Part shown: one piece after another, positions 30,805 to 37,925 of the stretch
How positions within the stretch are numbered: position 1 is the first letter of the stretch
How the letters are laid out: the number at the start of each line of letters is the position of its first letter
IMG/VR virus record: IMGVR_UViG_3300033148_005579
Location: 1-45,787 of that record
Reading direction: 5' to 3' (one strand)
Source of the DNA: a virus
Length of the DNA: 45,787 nucleotides
Position numbers and translations under genes: made by a program
Notes under the pieces: generated by a model
What the model was told of the DNA's origin: nothing
Databases searched by the model: none
The model's input: only the letters and a program-made list of their open reading frames with translations

Positions 30805-31530
30805 ATGTCTTATATAATACCTGATAGTTGGAAACAGTTCGTTATTTCTTTAGAGAGCGCGGTTTTCAGATGTGATCCGGCGCCAGGTACTGGAAAACAT
30901 TGTTATAAATTTAGAAATTTTTACAAAACAAAGAATTGTTTACAAGAACGTAAGTTGTACGGAGATCTTGATCATAGAAAGTATAGTAGAGGAAAAAGAT
31001 ATCCTGCTAATTTACCAAATGCTTGGGATGATCTTCGTAAGTCCAGATCTTATGATAGAAAAAGCTGGAAAAGGGTTAAGAAGAAAAAACAATGGATGAA
31101 GAGAGGGGATAAAATTATGTATCCAACATTTACTTCATTAGGCGCAGAAAGTAGTGCTGATGATACAGTAGAAGGAGTTAGTTCACAAAAAAAGAAATCG
31201 AATTACAATATATCAGAGACTAAAACAAACACTGACGATTATACAAGACCTGGGACAGATGCTTCCCAAACTGATGATGATGATCTTAGACCTGAACCTG
31301 TTGAAGAAGGTTATGAGGTTAGTGATAACCAAAAGAACCCAGAGAAAGATTCTGGTAGACCAGGTATGAGGACACATCAAGACCCATTTGCTGATGTGGG
31401 TCAACCACCAACAGAAGATATTTTACCTTTAGAAGACAACACACCTGTTGTAGAAGATGATGCTTCAAAGCATGGTTCTAAAAATAAGTATCGTATTGGT
31501 GGAGATGAAGGAAAAAGAGGTATTAATTAA
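30805..31530 (+). CDS. Unknown protein with basic head and long disordered acidic tail
   Basis: 241 residues, ATG 30805 after TAGGAGGT. The first ~105 residues are basic and may fold (HCYKFRNFYKTKNCLQERK, with three Cys). Residues 110-241 are low-complexity Asp/Glu/Ser/Pro and surely disordered. No known domain; could be an adaptor with a DNA/RNA-binding head. Confidence 0.65.
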   Translation: MSYIIPDSWKQFVISLESAVFRCDPAPGTGKHCYKFRNFYKTKNCLQERKLYGDLDHRKYSRGKRYPANLPNAWDDLRKSRSYDRKSWKRVKKKKQWMKRGDKIMYPTFTSLGAESSADDTVEGVSSQKKKSNYNISETKTNTDDYTRPGTDASQTDDDDLRPEPVEEGYEVSDNQKNPEKDSGRPGMRTHQDPFADVGQPPTEDILPLEDNTPVVEDDASKHGSKNKYRIGGDEGKRGIN

Positions 31531-31654
31531 AAAAACAGAGAGGTATACTATGTTTAAATAGATTAAAATACCACCATAGGTTCGCGGACCTCCATAGGTT
31601 CTCCTATAAATTAACGAAATTAAATTATATTTATAAATATAGGAGGACTAAAAA

Positions 31655-31966
31655 ATGAGTAAAACAACGAGGTATCTTGAACTTAAAAGTGAGTTAAAAA
31701 AATTGGCAAGGGAAATCAAGTACTGGAAGCCAAGAAGAAAGTTAGATAAACGTGGACAACACACACTTTGGCAGGTAGAAGCACAAATCTGGAAAAGGAA
31801 ATATGAATTCAGACATAAGCACATTGCATATTGTCAGCTTAGGGGGCGTCTTAGATGGCAAATTGAAAAGCCTGCCCTTGACAATCTCCCCAATGAAAAA
31901 TATATTGAGGAGATTACGGCTAAGCATGGAGAAGCTATATGTGCTAGTACGCAAAGATCTGTCTAA
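31655..31966 (+). CDS. Small basic helical protein
   Basis: 103 residues, ATG 31655 after TAGGAGG. Dense in Lys/Arg and aromatic residues (REIKYWKPRRKLDKRGQ, KRKYEFRHKHIAY), so nucleic-acid or ribosome binding is plausible. It overlaps the Pth2 gene by 41 bp. Confidence 0.6.
   Translation: MSKTTRYLELKSELKKLAREIKYWKPRRKLDKRGQHTLWQVEAQIWKRKYEFRHKHIAYCQLRGRLRWQIEKPALDNLPNEKYIEEITAKHGEAICASTQRSV
31878..31906 (+). promoter_or_regulatory. Possible promoter inside the 31655 gene
   Basis: TTGACA (31878-31883), 17-bp spacer, TATATT (31901-31906), 20 bp before the Pth2 ATG. It lacks the extended spacer motif of the other promoters, so it may be coincidental. Confidence 0.3.
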
Positions 31967-32228
31967 GTCTCAACAAGCAATACAAGGCGGTCACGCAGTA
32001 GCAGAATATCTACTTCGTGGCCGTTTGTCGTCTTGGGACAATGGCACATTAGTTTATTTAGCAGTTGAAGATGAGGATGAATTGAAATCTTGGGGAGAGA
32101 TTTTTGATATTGCATGTACTTGGTGGGTTTGTTTTAAGGAACCTGATAAAAATAATGAATTAACTGCTATCGCTGTTCTTTTGGAAGAGTATGAGCAAGA
32201 TTTAGTAGAGGATTTGAGGTTATTATGA
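31926..32228 (+). CDS. pth2: Peptidyl-tRNA hydrolase, Pth2-like
   Basis: 100 residues from ATG 31926. LYVLVRKDLSKSQQAIQGGH then AVAEYLL is the Pth2 N-terminal strand and helix with Lys and His in the active site; ACTWWVCFKEPDKNNELTAIA matches the central loop with Asp/Glu, and the C-terminus ends in the usual short strand/helix. Pth2 frees tRNA from peptidyl-tRNA released by stalled ribosomes. Next to tmRNA and Smr it supports a ribosome-rescue theme. Overlaps the following gene by 4 bp. Confidence 0.8.
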   Translation: MEKLYVLVRKDLSKSQQAIQGGHAVAEYLLRGRLSSWDNGTLVYLAVEDEDELKSWGEIFDIACTWWVCFKEPDKNNELTAIAVLLEEYEQDLVEDLRLL

Positions 32229-32830
32229 TTGATCCAGAACGTATAACTAATTATAATTTGAATGAAAAAGAATTACAGAAACATATTTTATTTTGGGTTT
32301 GTGCGGCCGGAAAAAATGGCCGCACAGCCGCAAGATGTTTAGAAGTATTTTTATCTATGATAACTTATAATAATATGAGTTCATTTGAAGCTATAATAGA
32401 TAGATGTTTATATGGTGATATGAAAATTGATAATAAGACTATACCTGATTTGATGAAGCTTGCAGGAATAGGTTGTTATAATCAAAAAAGTAGAACCTTT
32501 AAAGAACTTGCTTGGTCAAATATTAATTTGAAAACTTGTACAGCAAGTGATCTTGAAAAAATATATGGTATAGGTATGAAAACATCAAGATGTTTTATAT
32601 TACATTCAAGAAAAAACACTAGATATGCTGGTCTTGATACCCATATATTAAAGTTTTTAAGAAAAATGGGACACGATGTTCCTAAATCTACACCAACTGG
32701 AAGAAAATATTTAGAGTTGGAGGCTGCTTTTCTTAATTATGCTGATATGGTATACAAAACACCAGCAGAATTTGATTTAGATATTTGGAATCAATATAGT
32801 GTGAAGACCTTGACAAATAACAAACAATGA
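32225..32830 (+). CDS. HhH-GPD base-excision DNA glycosylase
   Basis: 201 residues. EKIYGIGMKTSRCFILHSRK is the helix-hairpin-helix with Lys 119 in the position of the Schiff-base Lys of EndoIII-type enzymes; GLDTHILKFLRKMG brings the catalytic Asp 138, the same 19-residue spacing as in Nth. The Fe-S cluster Cys of Nth are absent. It would excise damaged bases and cut the strand. The coding sequence holds a perfect 9-bp GC-rich inverted repeat (32300-32326). The end of the gene contains the next promoter. Confidence 0.8.
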   Translation: MIDPERITNYNLNEKELQKHILFWVCAAGKNGRTAARCLEVFLSMITYNNMSSFEAIIDRCLYGDMKIDNKTIPDLMKLAGIGCYNQKSRTFKELAWSNINLKTCTASDLEKIYGIGMKTSRCFILHSRKNTRYAGLDTHILKFLRKMGHDVPKSTPTGRKYLELEAAFLNYADMVYKTPAEFDLDIWNQYSVKTLTNNKQ

Positions 32831-32837
32831 TTATATT
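32810..32837 (+). promoter_or_regulatory. Promoter of the TTGACAAAT family for a non-coding transcript
   Basis: TTGACA (32810-32815), 16-bp spacer ending CAATGAT, TATATT (32832-32837). Transcription should begin near 32845, ten bases before tRNA-Arg. Confidence 0.72.
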
Positions 32838-32854
32838 ACAGTGTAAGAAAGTAT

Positions 32855-32919
32855 GTCCCTGTATGGTAGGCGTGTGCTTCTAAAACACTATGTCGCGGGT
32901 TCAATTCCTGTCAGGGACT
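32855..32919 (+). tRNA. D-arm-less tRNA-Arg (UCU)
   Basis: Acceptor GTCCCTG/CAGGGAC is perfect, anticodon loop CTTCTAA (TCT) sits on a GTGT/ACAC stem, T-arm GCGGG-TTCAATT-CCTGT is present. Between acceptor and anticodon stem only TATGGTAGGC remains, so the 5' half of the D-stem is gone and no D-arm can form; total length 65 nt. It could be a decayed tRNA or a functional truncated one. Confidence 0.7.
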
Positions 32920-32922
32920 CAA

Positions 32923-33134
32923 TGATGGTAGGAGGTTGGCCTAAAAGCAGCCATCCTATAATGAGTGGGATCGTTAAAGAGGCAAAGCCTCTGTGGATGG
33001 GCTTCCGAATATCATTTGACCTCACGGCTGGATGGAAGATATTCGGGTGTCCTTAGATCGGGACTGTAAACCCCTGCACGTAGTGACCAGCCAGCGTGTA
33101 CTTTTGGCGTAATAGCACACTACCATCAATTTTT
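32923..33134 (+). ncRNA. Structured RNA carrying a 23S rRNA GTPase-associated-centre mimic
   Basis: A perfect 9-bp stem TGATGGTAG (32923-32931)/CTACCATCA (33120-33128) closes the element and is followed by TTTTTT. Inside, TTGGCCTAAAAGCAGCCATC (32936-32955) matches helix 43 of 23S rRNA (E. coli TTGGCTTAGAAGCAGCCATC, 18 of 20) and GCGTAATAGCACACT (33107-33121) matches helix 44 (14 of 15). In rRNA these blocks are under 15 nt apart; here ~150 nt intervene. That insertion folds: AGAGGC-AAA-GCCTCT (32978-32992), CCGAATATC/GATATTCGG (33005-33046), and GGCTGG in its loop can pair with CCAGCC at 33087-33092. Ribosomal protein L11 and translational GTPases bind this centre in the ribosome; binding here is inference. 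Confidence 0.8.
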
Positions 33135-33146
33135 TAATAAAATAAC

Positions 33147-33174
33147 TTGACAAATGATAATTAATGATTATCTT
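33147..33174 (+). promoter_or_regulatory. Promoter of the TTGACAAAT family for the recombination operon
   Basis: TTGACA (33147-33152), 16-bp spacer ending TAATGAT, TATCTT (33169-33174). It follows the U-run terminator of the structured RNA and precedes the Rad52-like gene. Confidence 0.68.
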
Positions 33175-33209
33175 ATATGTTAAGAACAAAGGAAAAGGAG
33201 ATTTTTATT

Positions 33210-34073
33210 ATGGATAAAACAATTTTTGATAGTTTTTATGACAAGTTTGCTGTGTCAACAAGACCAGGAAGAGGTGGGAAGTATCCGTTTGTTCCCGCTA
33301 ATGATGTTACTGATAGGATGAATAGATTATTTCAAGGTAATTGGTGTTCGGAAGTTACGTTCCAAGATTCTTTTGCTGATGGTACAGTTATTGTTAGAGT
33401 TAAAATATCTGTGTTAGATCCTGAATCTAACATGTGGTTTCATCACGAGGGTTTTGGTGGACACAAAGATGCCGGCGGAGAGCCTGGAAGTTCTTTTAAA
33501 TCAGCATACTCTAAAGCACTTGTAAATGCTTGTAGACGATGGGGCGTTGGTTTATATTTAGAAGGTAATGAGGTTAGTAATATTCCTTCAAGTGCGGGAA
33601 TGCCAGGACCAGCTCCACGGCCGATCCAAGCACTTCCAAAGCAAGGATTACCACCTAAACCGTTAACATCTCCACCAATTTTGGATTCTTTGCCTCCAGT
33701 AAGTAAGCCACCAATAGTTGAACAAACTGTTATACAACAAGTTTCTTCACCACCAAAGGTATCGTCAACACAAGCAATGCCTAAGATTCCTGAGCCTATG
33801 CACGGCGCCACTTTAAATGGTGGTCATATAGCACCTACACAAACACCTGGACATGTGTCTGCAACAACAGAAACACCAAGTTCTGATATGATAAGTGATG
33901 TTCAGAAGATAGCTATTCAAAGTATGTATGATATGAGAGGTTATAAATATGAAGATTTAGCACAATCGGTGTTGGGAAGTGTTATAGATGTTAATACACT
34001 AACACATGACCAGGCCGTTTCAGTTATACAGTATGGTAATGATTTATATAAGAAAGATAAAATTAACCAATAG
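33210..34073 (+). CDS. Rad52-like single-strand annealing protein
   Basis: 287 residues from ATG 33210 after AAAAGGAG. The first ~135 residues carry the fold signature GGKYPFVPANDVTDRMN, VRVKISVLDP, GFGGHKDAG and SSFKSAYSKALVNACRRWG. A Pro-rich, poorly structured linker (about 136-225) leads to a conserved helical C-terminus (DVQKIAIQSMYDMRG to AVSVIQYGNDLY). Such proteins anneal complementary single strands in phage recombination. It heads the operon that also contains the Clp-type ATPase. Confidence 0.85.
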   Translation: MDKTIFDSFYDKFAVSTRPGRGGKYPFVPANDVTDRMNRLFQGNWCSEVTFQDSFADGTVIVRVKISVLDPESNMWFHHEGFGGHKDAGGEPGSSFKSAYSKALVNACRRWGVGLYLEGNEVSNIPSSAGMPGPAPRPIQALPKQGLPPKPLTSPPILDSLPPVSKPPIVEQTVIQQVSSPPKVSSTQAMPKIPEPMHGATLNGGHIAPTQTPGHVSATTETPSSDMISDVQKIAIQSMYDMRGYKYEDLAQSVLGSVIDVNTLTHDQAVSVIQYGNDLYKKDKINQ

Positions 34074-34095
34074 TTAAAATACATAGGAGAATGTT

Positions 34096-36066
34096 ATGTC
34101 CAAAAAAAATGACGGTGATTACTCTGTTTTTAAGAGATATCTAGAGGAAGCTGGGTTTGAGGTTTTAATTTTAAAAATACCTGCAGATGAAATTGAAGAT
34201 AAGTTGGCGTATTTGGCTAAAGAAAAGGGTCAGATTACTAAGAGTTATTTTGAGGATTTTACTATTGCTACTTGTATAGCTAATATAAATCAACTTCTCT
34301 ACCACATTAATCAACAGATGGATGATCCGCCGGATTTACTTAAGGTTAGAGAAGAACTAATGGGTTGTATAATGGAAATAAATACAACTCTCGATCCTAA
34401 TAATTTGATTTTAAATAAAAATTTTGTTATAAAAATTAAAGATGGTAAGTTAAATGTTGGTGAAAAACTTTTAACTGAAAATAAATATTGGGACATTTCT
34501 TATTATGAAGATATAAATAAATTACAAGAAACGTTTGACGAAGAGCATAAAAAATTTAATGCAGAAGAGCAGAAAAAAGAAAAACAATTTAAAAAAGGTG
34601 ATAATATATCAGTTGATGATTTAGATAGTACCATTGTACAAAAATGGTGGAAAAGAATAAACAAATATATTAATGTTAAAAAGTTTAATAAAGAAGACGG
34701 AGATCTTGTTTTAAAACAAAGATATTTTCATAATAGAACTAGTTTTAATGCTTATGTAGTGTCTAAATGTGTGGTAGATTTTGAAGAGTTGTTCAGTTAT
34801 CTGGATAGTATAGGTGTGCCAGCAAGAGTTGCTCCGCCTATTCTCATGAATGAACTTTATCAGTTGTGTCGTTCATGTAATTCCTTTTTAACTTATGATA
34901 GAGCACAGGAGTTGTCTGATCAGTCAGAGAAATCAACAGGAGTTGATCCCAAACAACATCATGACTGTGGGTTAAAATCTGCAGATGTTGGTTCTATGAG
35001 TCAGTATATGAGGAAAAAGGCTCAAAGAAAGTTTAGAGATGTTCCTAAAAAAGAACTGTTAAAACTTAATGATAATATGAAGGTTTTTTTGATCGGCCAA
35101 GATCAAGCCGTTGATGATTTAACAGAAGCAATTCAGAGGGCTAGTGTTGGTTTGAAAGATCCATATAGACCGATCGGATCATTTTTATTTGCTGGTCAAA
35201 CTGGTATTGGTAAAACATTCGCGAGTAAAGTATTAGCTGATGAATTAATTAAAGGTAGGGACAATATGATCACAATTGATTGTTCTGAATACTCATCTGA
35301 TCATGAGTATGCTAAATTAATTGGTGCACCTGCTGGTTATATGGGACATGATAGTGGTGGTGTTTTAACTAATGCCGTATTGAATAACCCATTTACTGTG
35401 GTTGTTTTTGATGAAATAGAAAAAGCAAGTGTAAAGATACATGAATTGTTATTACAGATACTTGAAGAAGGTCGTTTAACAGATGGTAAAGGGGTTATGG
35501 TTTCTTTTAAAAACGCTGTTGTTATTTTGACCTCTAATGTTGGTGTCAAAGAGGTTGATGGTATTGGTAAAACCATTGGATTTGGTGATGTAGCTAAAAT
35601 TACAGATGATAAAAGAGATGGTGCTATAGATAAAGCTATCAAGAGTAAATTTAAACCTGAGTTTCTTAATAGACTTGATAATATTATTTATTTTAAATCT
35701 CTTGTTAAAAAAGATTATATGAAAATTATAGATATTGAATTGTATAAACTTAATGATAATTTGAAAAATAATGATACTGATTATAAAGAAGTAGAATTAA
35801 AGTTTGATAAAAAGATCAAAGATTTTATCTATGAAAAAGGCATTGATGAACAATATGGTGCTAGACCTTTAAAAAGATGTATAGAAAAAACAATTGCTAC
35901 ACCATTAGCTCAAAAACTACTTTCCGAAGATATAAAAAATGCTAATATTTTTGTAGCCCTTGATGGTGAGGAAGTATTGTTTAAAGTTGAACAGAAAATA
36001 GATGAGATCCCTTTTTATATGTCTAATCAACACGAAAAAATTGAAAAAAATTTTAAAAAGGATTAA
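34096..36066 (+). CDS. Clp/Hsp100-type AAA+ unfoldase, ClpA-D2-like
   Basis: 656 residues with one AAA+ module: Walker A GQTGIGKT (near 367-374), pore loop AGYMGHD, Walker B VVVFDEIEKA (near 433-442), sensor 1 LTSNVG, Arg finger FLNRLDNI (near 522), sensor 2 GARPLKR (near 588). KTIGFGD near 494 puts an IGF tripeptide where ClpA and ClpX dock on ClpP. The first ~330 residues are unlike ClpA and probably select substrate. No protease gene is seen, so it may use host ClpP. No degradation target is known; tmRNA-tagged proteins are one option. Confidence 0.88.
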   Translation: MSKKNDGDYSVFKRYLEEAGFEVLILKIPADEIEDKLAYLAKEKGQITKSYFEDFTIATCIANINQLLYHINQQMDDPPDLLKVREELMGCIMEINTTLDPNNLILNKNFVIKIKDGKLNVGEKLLTENKYWDISYYEDINKLQETFDEEHKKFNAEEQKKEKQFKKGDNISVDDLDSTIVQKWWKRINKYINVKKFNKEDGDLVLKQRYFHNRTSFNAYVVSKCVVDFEELFSYLDSIGVPARVAPPILMNELYQLCRSCNSFLTYDRAQELSDQSEKSTGVDPKQHHDCGLKSADVGSMSQYMRKKAQRKFRDVPKKELLKLNDNMKVFLIGQDQAVDDLTEAIQRASVGLKDPYRPIGSFLFAGQTGIGKTFASKVLADELIKGRDNMITIDCSEYSSDHEYAKLIGAPAGYMGHDSGGVLTNAVLNNPFTVVVFDEIEKASVKIHELLLQILEEGRLTDGKGVMVSFKNAVVILTSNVGVKEVDGIGKTIGFGDVAKITDDKRDGAIDKAIKSKFKPEFLNRLDNIIYFKSLVKKDYMKIIDIELYKLNDNLKNNDTDYKEVELKFDKKIKDFIYEKGIDEQYGARPLKRCIEKTIATPLAQKLLSEDIKNANIFVALDGEEVLFKVEQKIDEIPFYMSNQHEKIEKNFKKD

Positions 36067-36068
36067 AA

Positions 36069-36572
36069 ATGGATGAATTAGAAGCAAATTTAAATGCTAC
36101 GTTGGTTGCTTTAAAAGTTAATTATAAAAAAATAGGGTTAATGAAAAACATAGCTAATCTTTTTTTAATTGATTCTTTTGGAGTGCTTGTGTGTACCATG
36201 TACAGAAAAGACTATACACTCGTTGCTACGGCATTGAAAGATTCTTACAAAGATTGGAGAGTTATTTATATCGTTGTACAAGATAATTTTTTGGAAAAGA
36301 AAGATGAAATTATTTGGGAACTGATGAGGAGCGGTTATTTAAAGTGGCTAAGAACAGAGAGATGCTCTGACTCAGAGTTTAGAAGAATGATGTTTAATGG
36401 TGGTTTTGCTAATAAACTTATTAATAAAAGATTAAAACTTTATGGAGACGCGCCCAAATATAGGTATCTAAGACTATGTGATGAGTTTGCGAAGGGACAA
36501 GGAAGAATAAGTGAATACTTATCTAAAGAACCGGCATTTTTTGATTTTATGCCAGAACAAATTACTTTATAG
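36069..36572 (+). CDS. Unknown protein
   Basis: 167 residues, starting 3 bp after the unfoldase stop. Mixed alpha/beta N-terminal half (NLFLIDSFGVLVCTM, WRVIYIVVQDNFL), basic helical C-terminal half (KLINKRLKLYGDAPKYRYL). Could be an adaptor for the unfoldase by position. No family recognised. Confidence 0.65.
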   Translation: MDELEANLNATLVALKVNYKKIGLMKNIANLFLIDSFGVLVCTMYRKDYTLVATALKDSYKDWRVIYIVVQDNFLEKKDEIIWELMRSGYLKWLRTERCSDSEFRRMMFNGGFANKLINKRLKLYGDAPKYRYLRLCDEFAKGQGRISEYLSKEPAFFDFMPEQITL

Positions 36573-36588
36573 AGGAGGTGTTATCGTA

Positions 36589-36765
36589 ATGGACGTCTTA
36601 GAAAAAACTAATGGAAGGTTGGAACCGGCAGCTGAAAGGGAGTATGCGAATAAGAAAGGTAAGCCTTTTAAATGTGTGAAGTGTGGTGTAATTCAACGGA
36701 TAGAAAATGTTGAGTTTGGTGAGAAATATAAATGTGCTGTTTGTGGGGGAGATTTAACGGAGTAA
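36589..36765 (+). CDS. Small zinc-ribbon protein
   Basis: 58 residues from ATG 36589 after AGAGGAGGTG. CVKCG and CAVCGG are 16 residues apart, a rubredoxin/zinc-ribbon knuckle pair. Unknown role. Confidence 0.7.
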   Translation: MDVLEKTNGRLEPAAEREYANKKGKPFKCVKCGVIQRIENVEFGEKYKCAVCGGDLTE

Positions 36766-36785
36766 TTAGTAAAAGGAGAGCAACA

Positions 36786-36995
36786 ATGTGTAGTGAAAAA
36801 ACATATACATTTGAATACACACCACCTGTAGAATTTTATGTGCCTGGAGAAATAGAAAATACAAGGTATTTGGAAGATATTGAAGGTCAACCACGTTTTA
36901 ATATTGTAAAATTTGATATAGTAGAACATGTAGTAGATAAAGAAATGGTTTGTGATTTATGTGAGTTGAAAAATAATAAATATTTAAAGTCATAG
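36786..36995 (+). CDS. Small protein with C-terminal Cys pair
   Basis: 69 residues from ATG 36786 after AAAGGAGAG. Beta-type N-terminus (YTFEYTPPVEFYVPGEI), CDLCEL near the end. Unknown. Confidence 0.6.
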   Translation: MCSEKTYTFEYTPPVEFYVPGEIENTRYLEDIEGQPRFNIVKFDIVEHVVDKEMVCDLCELKNNKYLKS

Positions 36996-37019
36996 GTTGG
37001 AAATGGTGGTTGTATTATA

Positions 37020-37094
37020 ATGAGTGGTACAGCGTTGTTGTGTGAAAAATGTGTGGGTAACATAACGCAGTTATTTAATGGAGTAACTAAATAA
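37020..37094 (+). CDS. Possible very short ORF
   Basis: 24 codons from ATG 37020 with a weak upstream GG-rich region; contains CEKC. It ends one base before the next small membrane protein, which is the only argument in its favour. Confidence 0.25.
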   Translation: MSGTALLCEKCVGNITQLFNGVTK

Positions 37095-37095
37095 A

Positions 37096-37203
37096 ATGGT
37101 TTTATTACAATTATTTATATTATTATTAATTGGATATATAGGGTACAAAGTTATTTATATTCCTAATACTAAAGAAGTTGTTAAAAAATTTAAGGATTAT
37201 TAA
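37096..37203 (+). CDS. Tiny single-pass membrane protein
   Basis: 35 residues from ATG 37096. LLQLFILLLIGYIGYKVIYI is a membrane segment, followed by a basic cytoplasmic tail. Stop is 2 bp before the next ATG. Unknown. Confidence 0.45.
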   Translation: MVLLQLFILLLIGYIGYKVIYIPNTKEVVKKFKDY

Positions 37204-37205
37204 TT

Positions 37206-37913
37206 ATGAAATTTTTTTATTCAGCATCAGTTATGGGGTATGGTTTCGGATATGATTGGCACAAGAAGTATAATTTTCCTAATTTCCCTAGAGTTACTAG
37301 AACTTTAACTTGGGATAAGAAATTAGGTATACCTTTTGCTATATTAAAATATGGGAACACTGTGTGGAACAAGGTTGGTTTGCATAACATGGGATTTTTT
37401 GATTGGTGTTTAGATTATACGATTCATGGTAACACTGTATATGATTTATCAAATGTTATGATTTCTATAGCCGGCTATGATTGGCAAATAAAAGGTATGA
37501 TTAATTATATTGAAGAGTCAGATTTAAATATTGCTGGAATAGAATTAAATTTTTCATGTCCGAATGTTAAAAGTTTTGACAATAGAGAGATACCAAAAAC
37601 TAAGTATCCTTTGTATTTAAAACTAAATTATACCCAGGACCCTTATGAATATGATTTAGATAATGTGGCTGGAATAAGATTAAATTCTATCCCCACTATA
37701 TTTGGAGGTCTTTCTGGTAAGGCTGCTCAGTTAAAAAATTGGAAGTTTATTGAAAATCATAATTGGCAAGGATTAAATATAGCAGGTTGTTCATTTACAA
37801 ATGTAGATGATATAAGAATACTTTCTAATATGAGTTGTTCAGAGATAGGGATAGGTTCTATTATAATGACTGATCCAAAGTTTGTTGAGTCCTTAGACAA
37901 ACTTGGTGTTTAA
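37206..37913 (+). CDS. Dihydroorotate-dehydrogenase-like FMN barrel protein
   Basis: 235 residues. GIELNFSCPNVKSF (111-124) matches the PyrD segment with the catalytic-base Cys of class 1 enzymes, YLKLNYT the FMN-contacting Lys strand, and IFGGLSGKAAQ the glycine loop; SEIGIGSIIMTDP resembles the last phosphate-binding strand. It is about 70 residues shorter than typical PyrD, missing part of the N-terminus. It may supply pyrimidines or act on another flavin substrate. Phage copies are unusual. Confidence 0.6.
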   Translation: MKFFYSASVMGYGFGYDWHKKYNFPNFPRVTRTLTWDKKLGIPFAILKYGNTVWNKVGLHNMGFFDWCLDYTIHGNTVYDLSNVMISIAGYDWQIKGMINYIEESDLNIAGIELNFSCPNVKSFDNREIPKTKYPLYLKLNYTQDPYEYDLDNVAGIRLNSIPTIFGGLSGKAAQLKNWKFIENHNWQGLNIAGCSFTNVDDIRILSNMSCSEIGIGSIIMTDPKFVESLDKLGV

Positions 37914-37925
37914 AGGAGTATTAAA

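Noticed and set aside
32853-33056. 67-residue + strand ORF across the tRNA-Arg and GAC-like RNA
   Set aside because: It runs through clear RNA structures, has no ribosome binding site and no protein-like composition.
24500-33200. CRISPR array or defence island in the tRNA region
   Set aside because: No regularly spaced direct repeats were seen; the repetition comes from tRNA genes.
33443-33811. 122-residue minus-strand ORF
   Set aside because: Shadow of the Pro-rich linker of the Rad52-like gene.
34096-36066. Complete ClpA or ClpB with two AAA+ domains
   Set aside because: Only one Walker A/B set exists; the N-terminal half has no nucleotide-binding motif.
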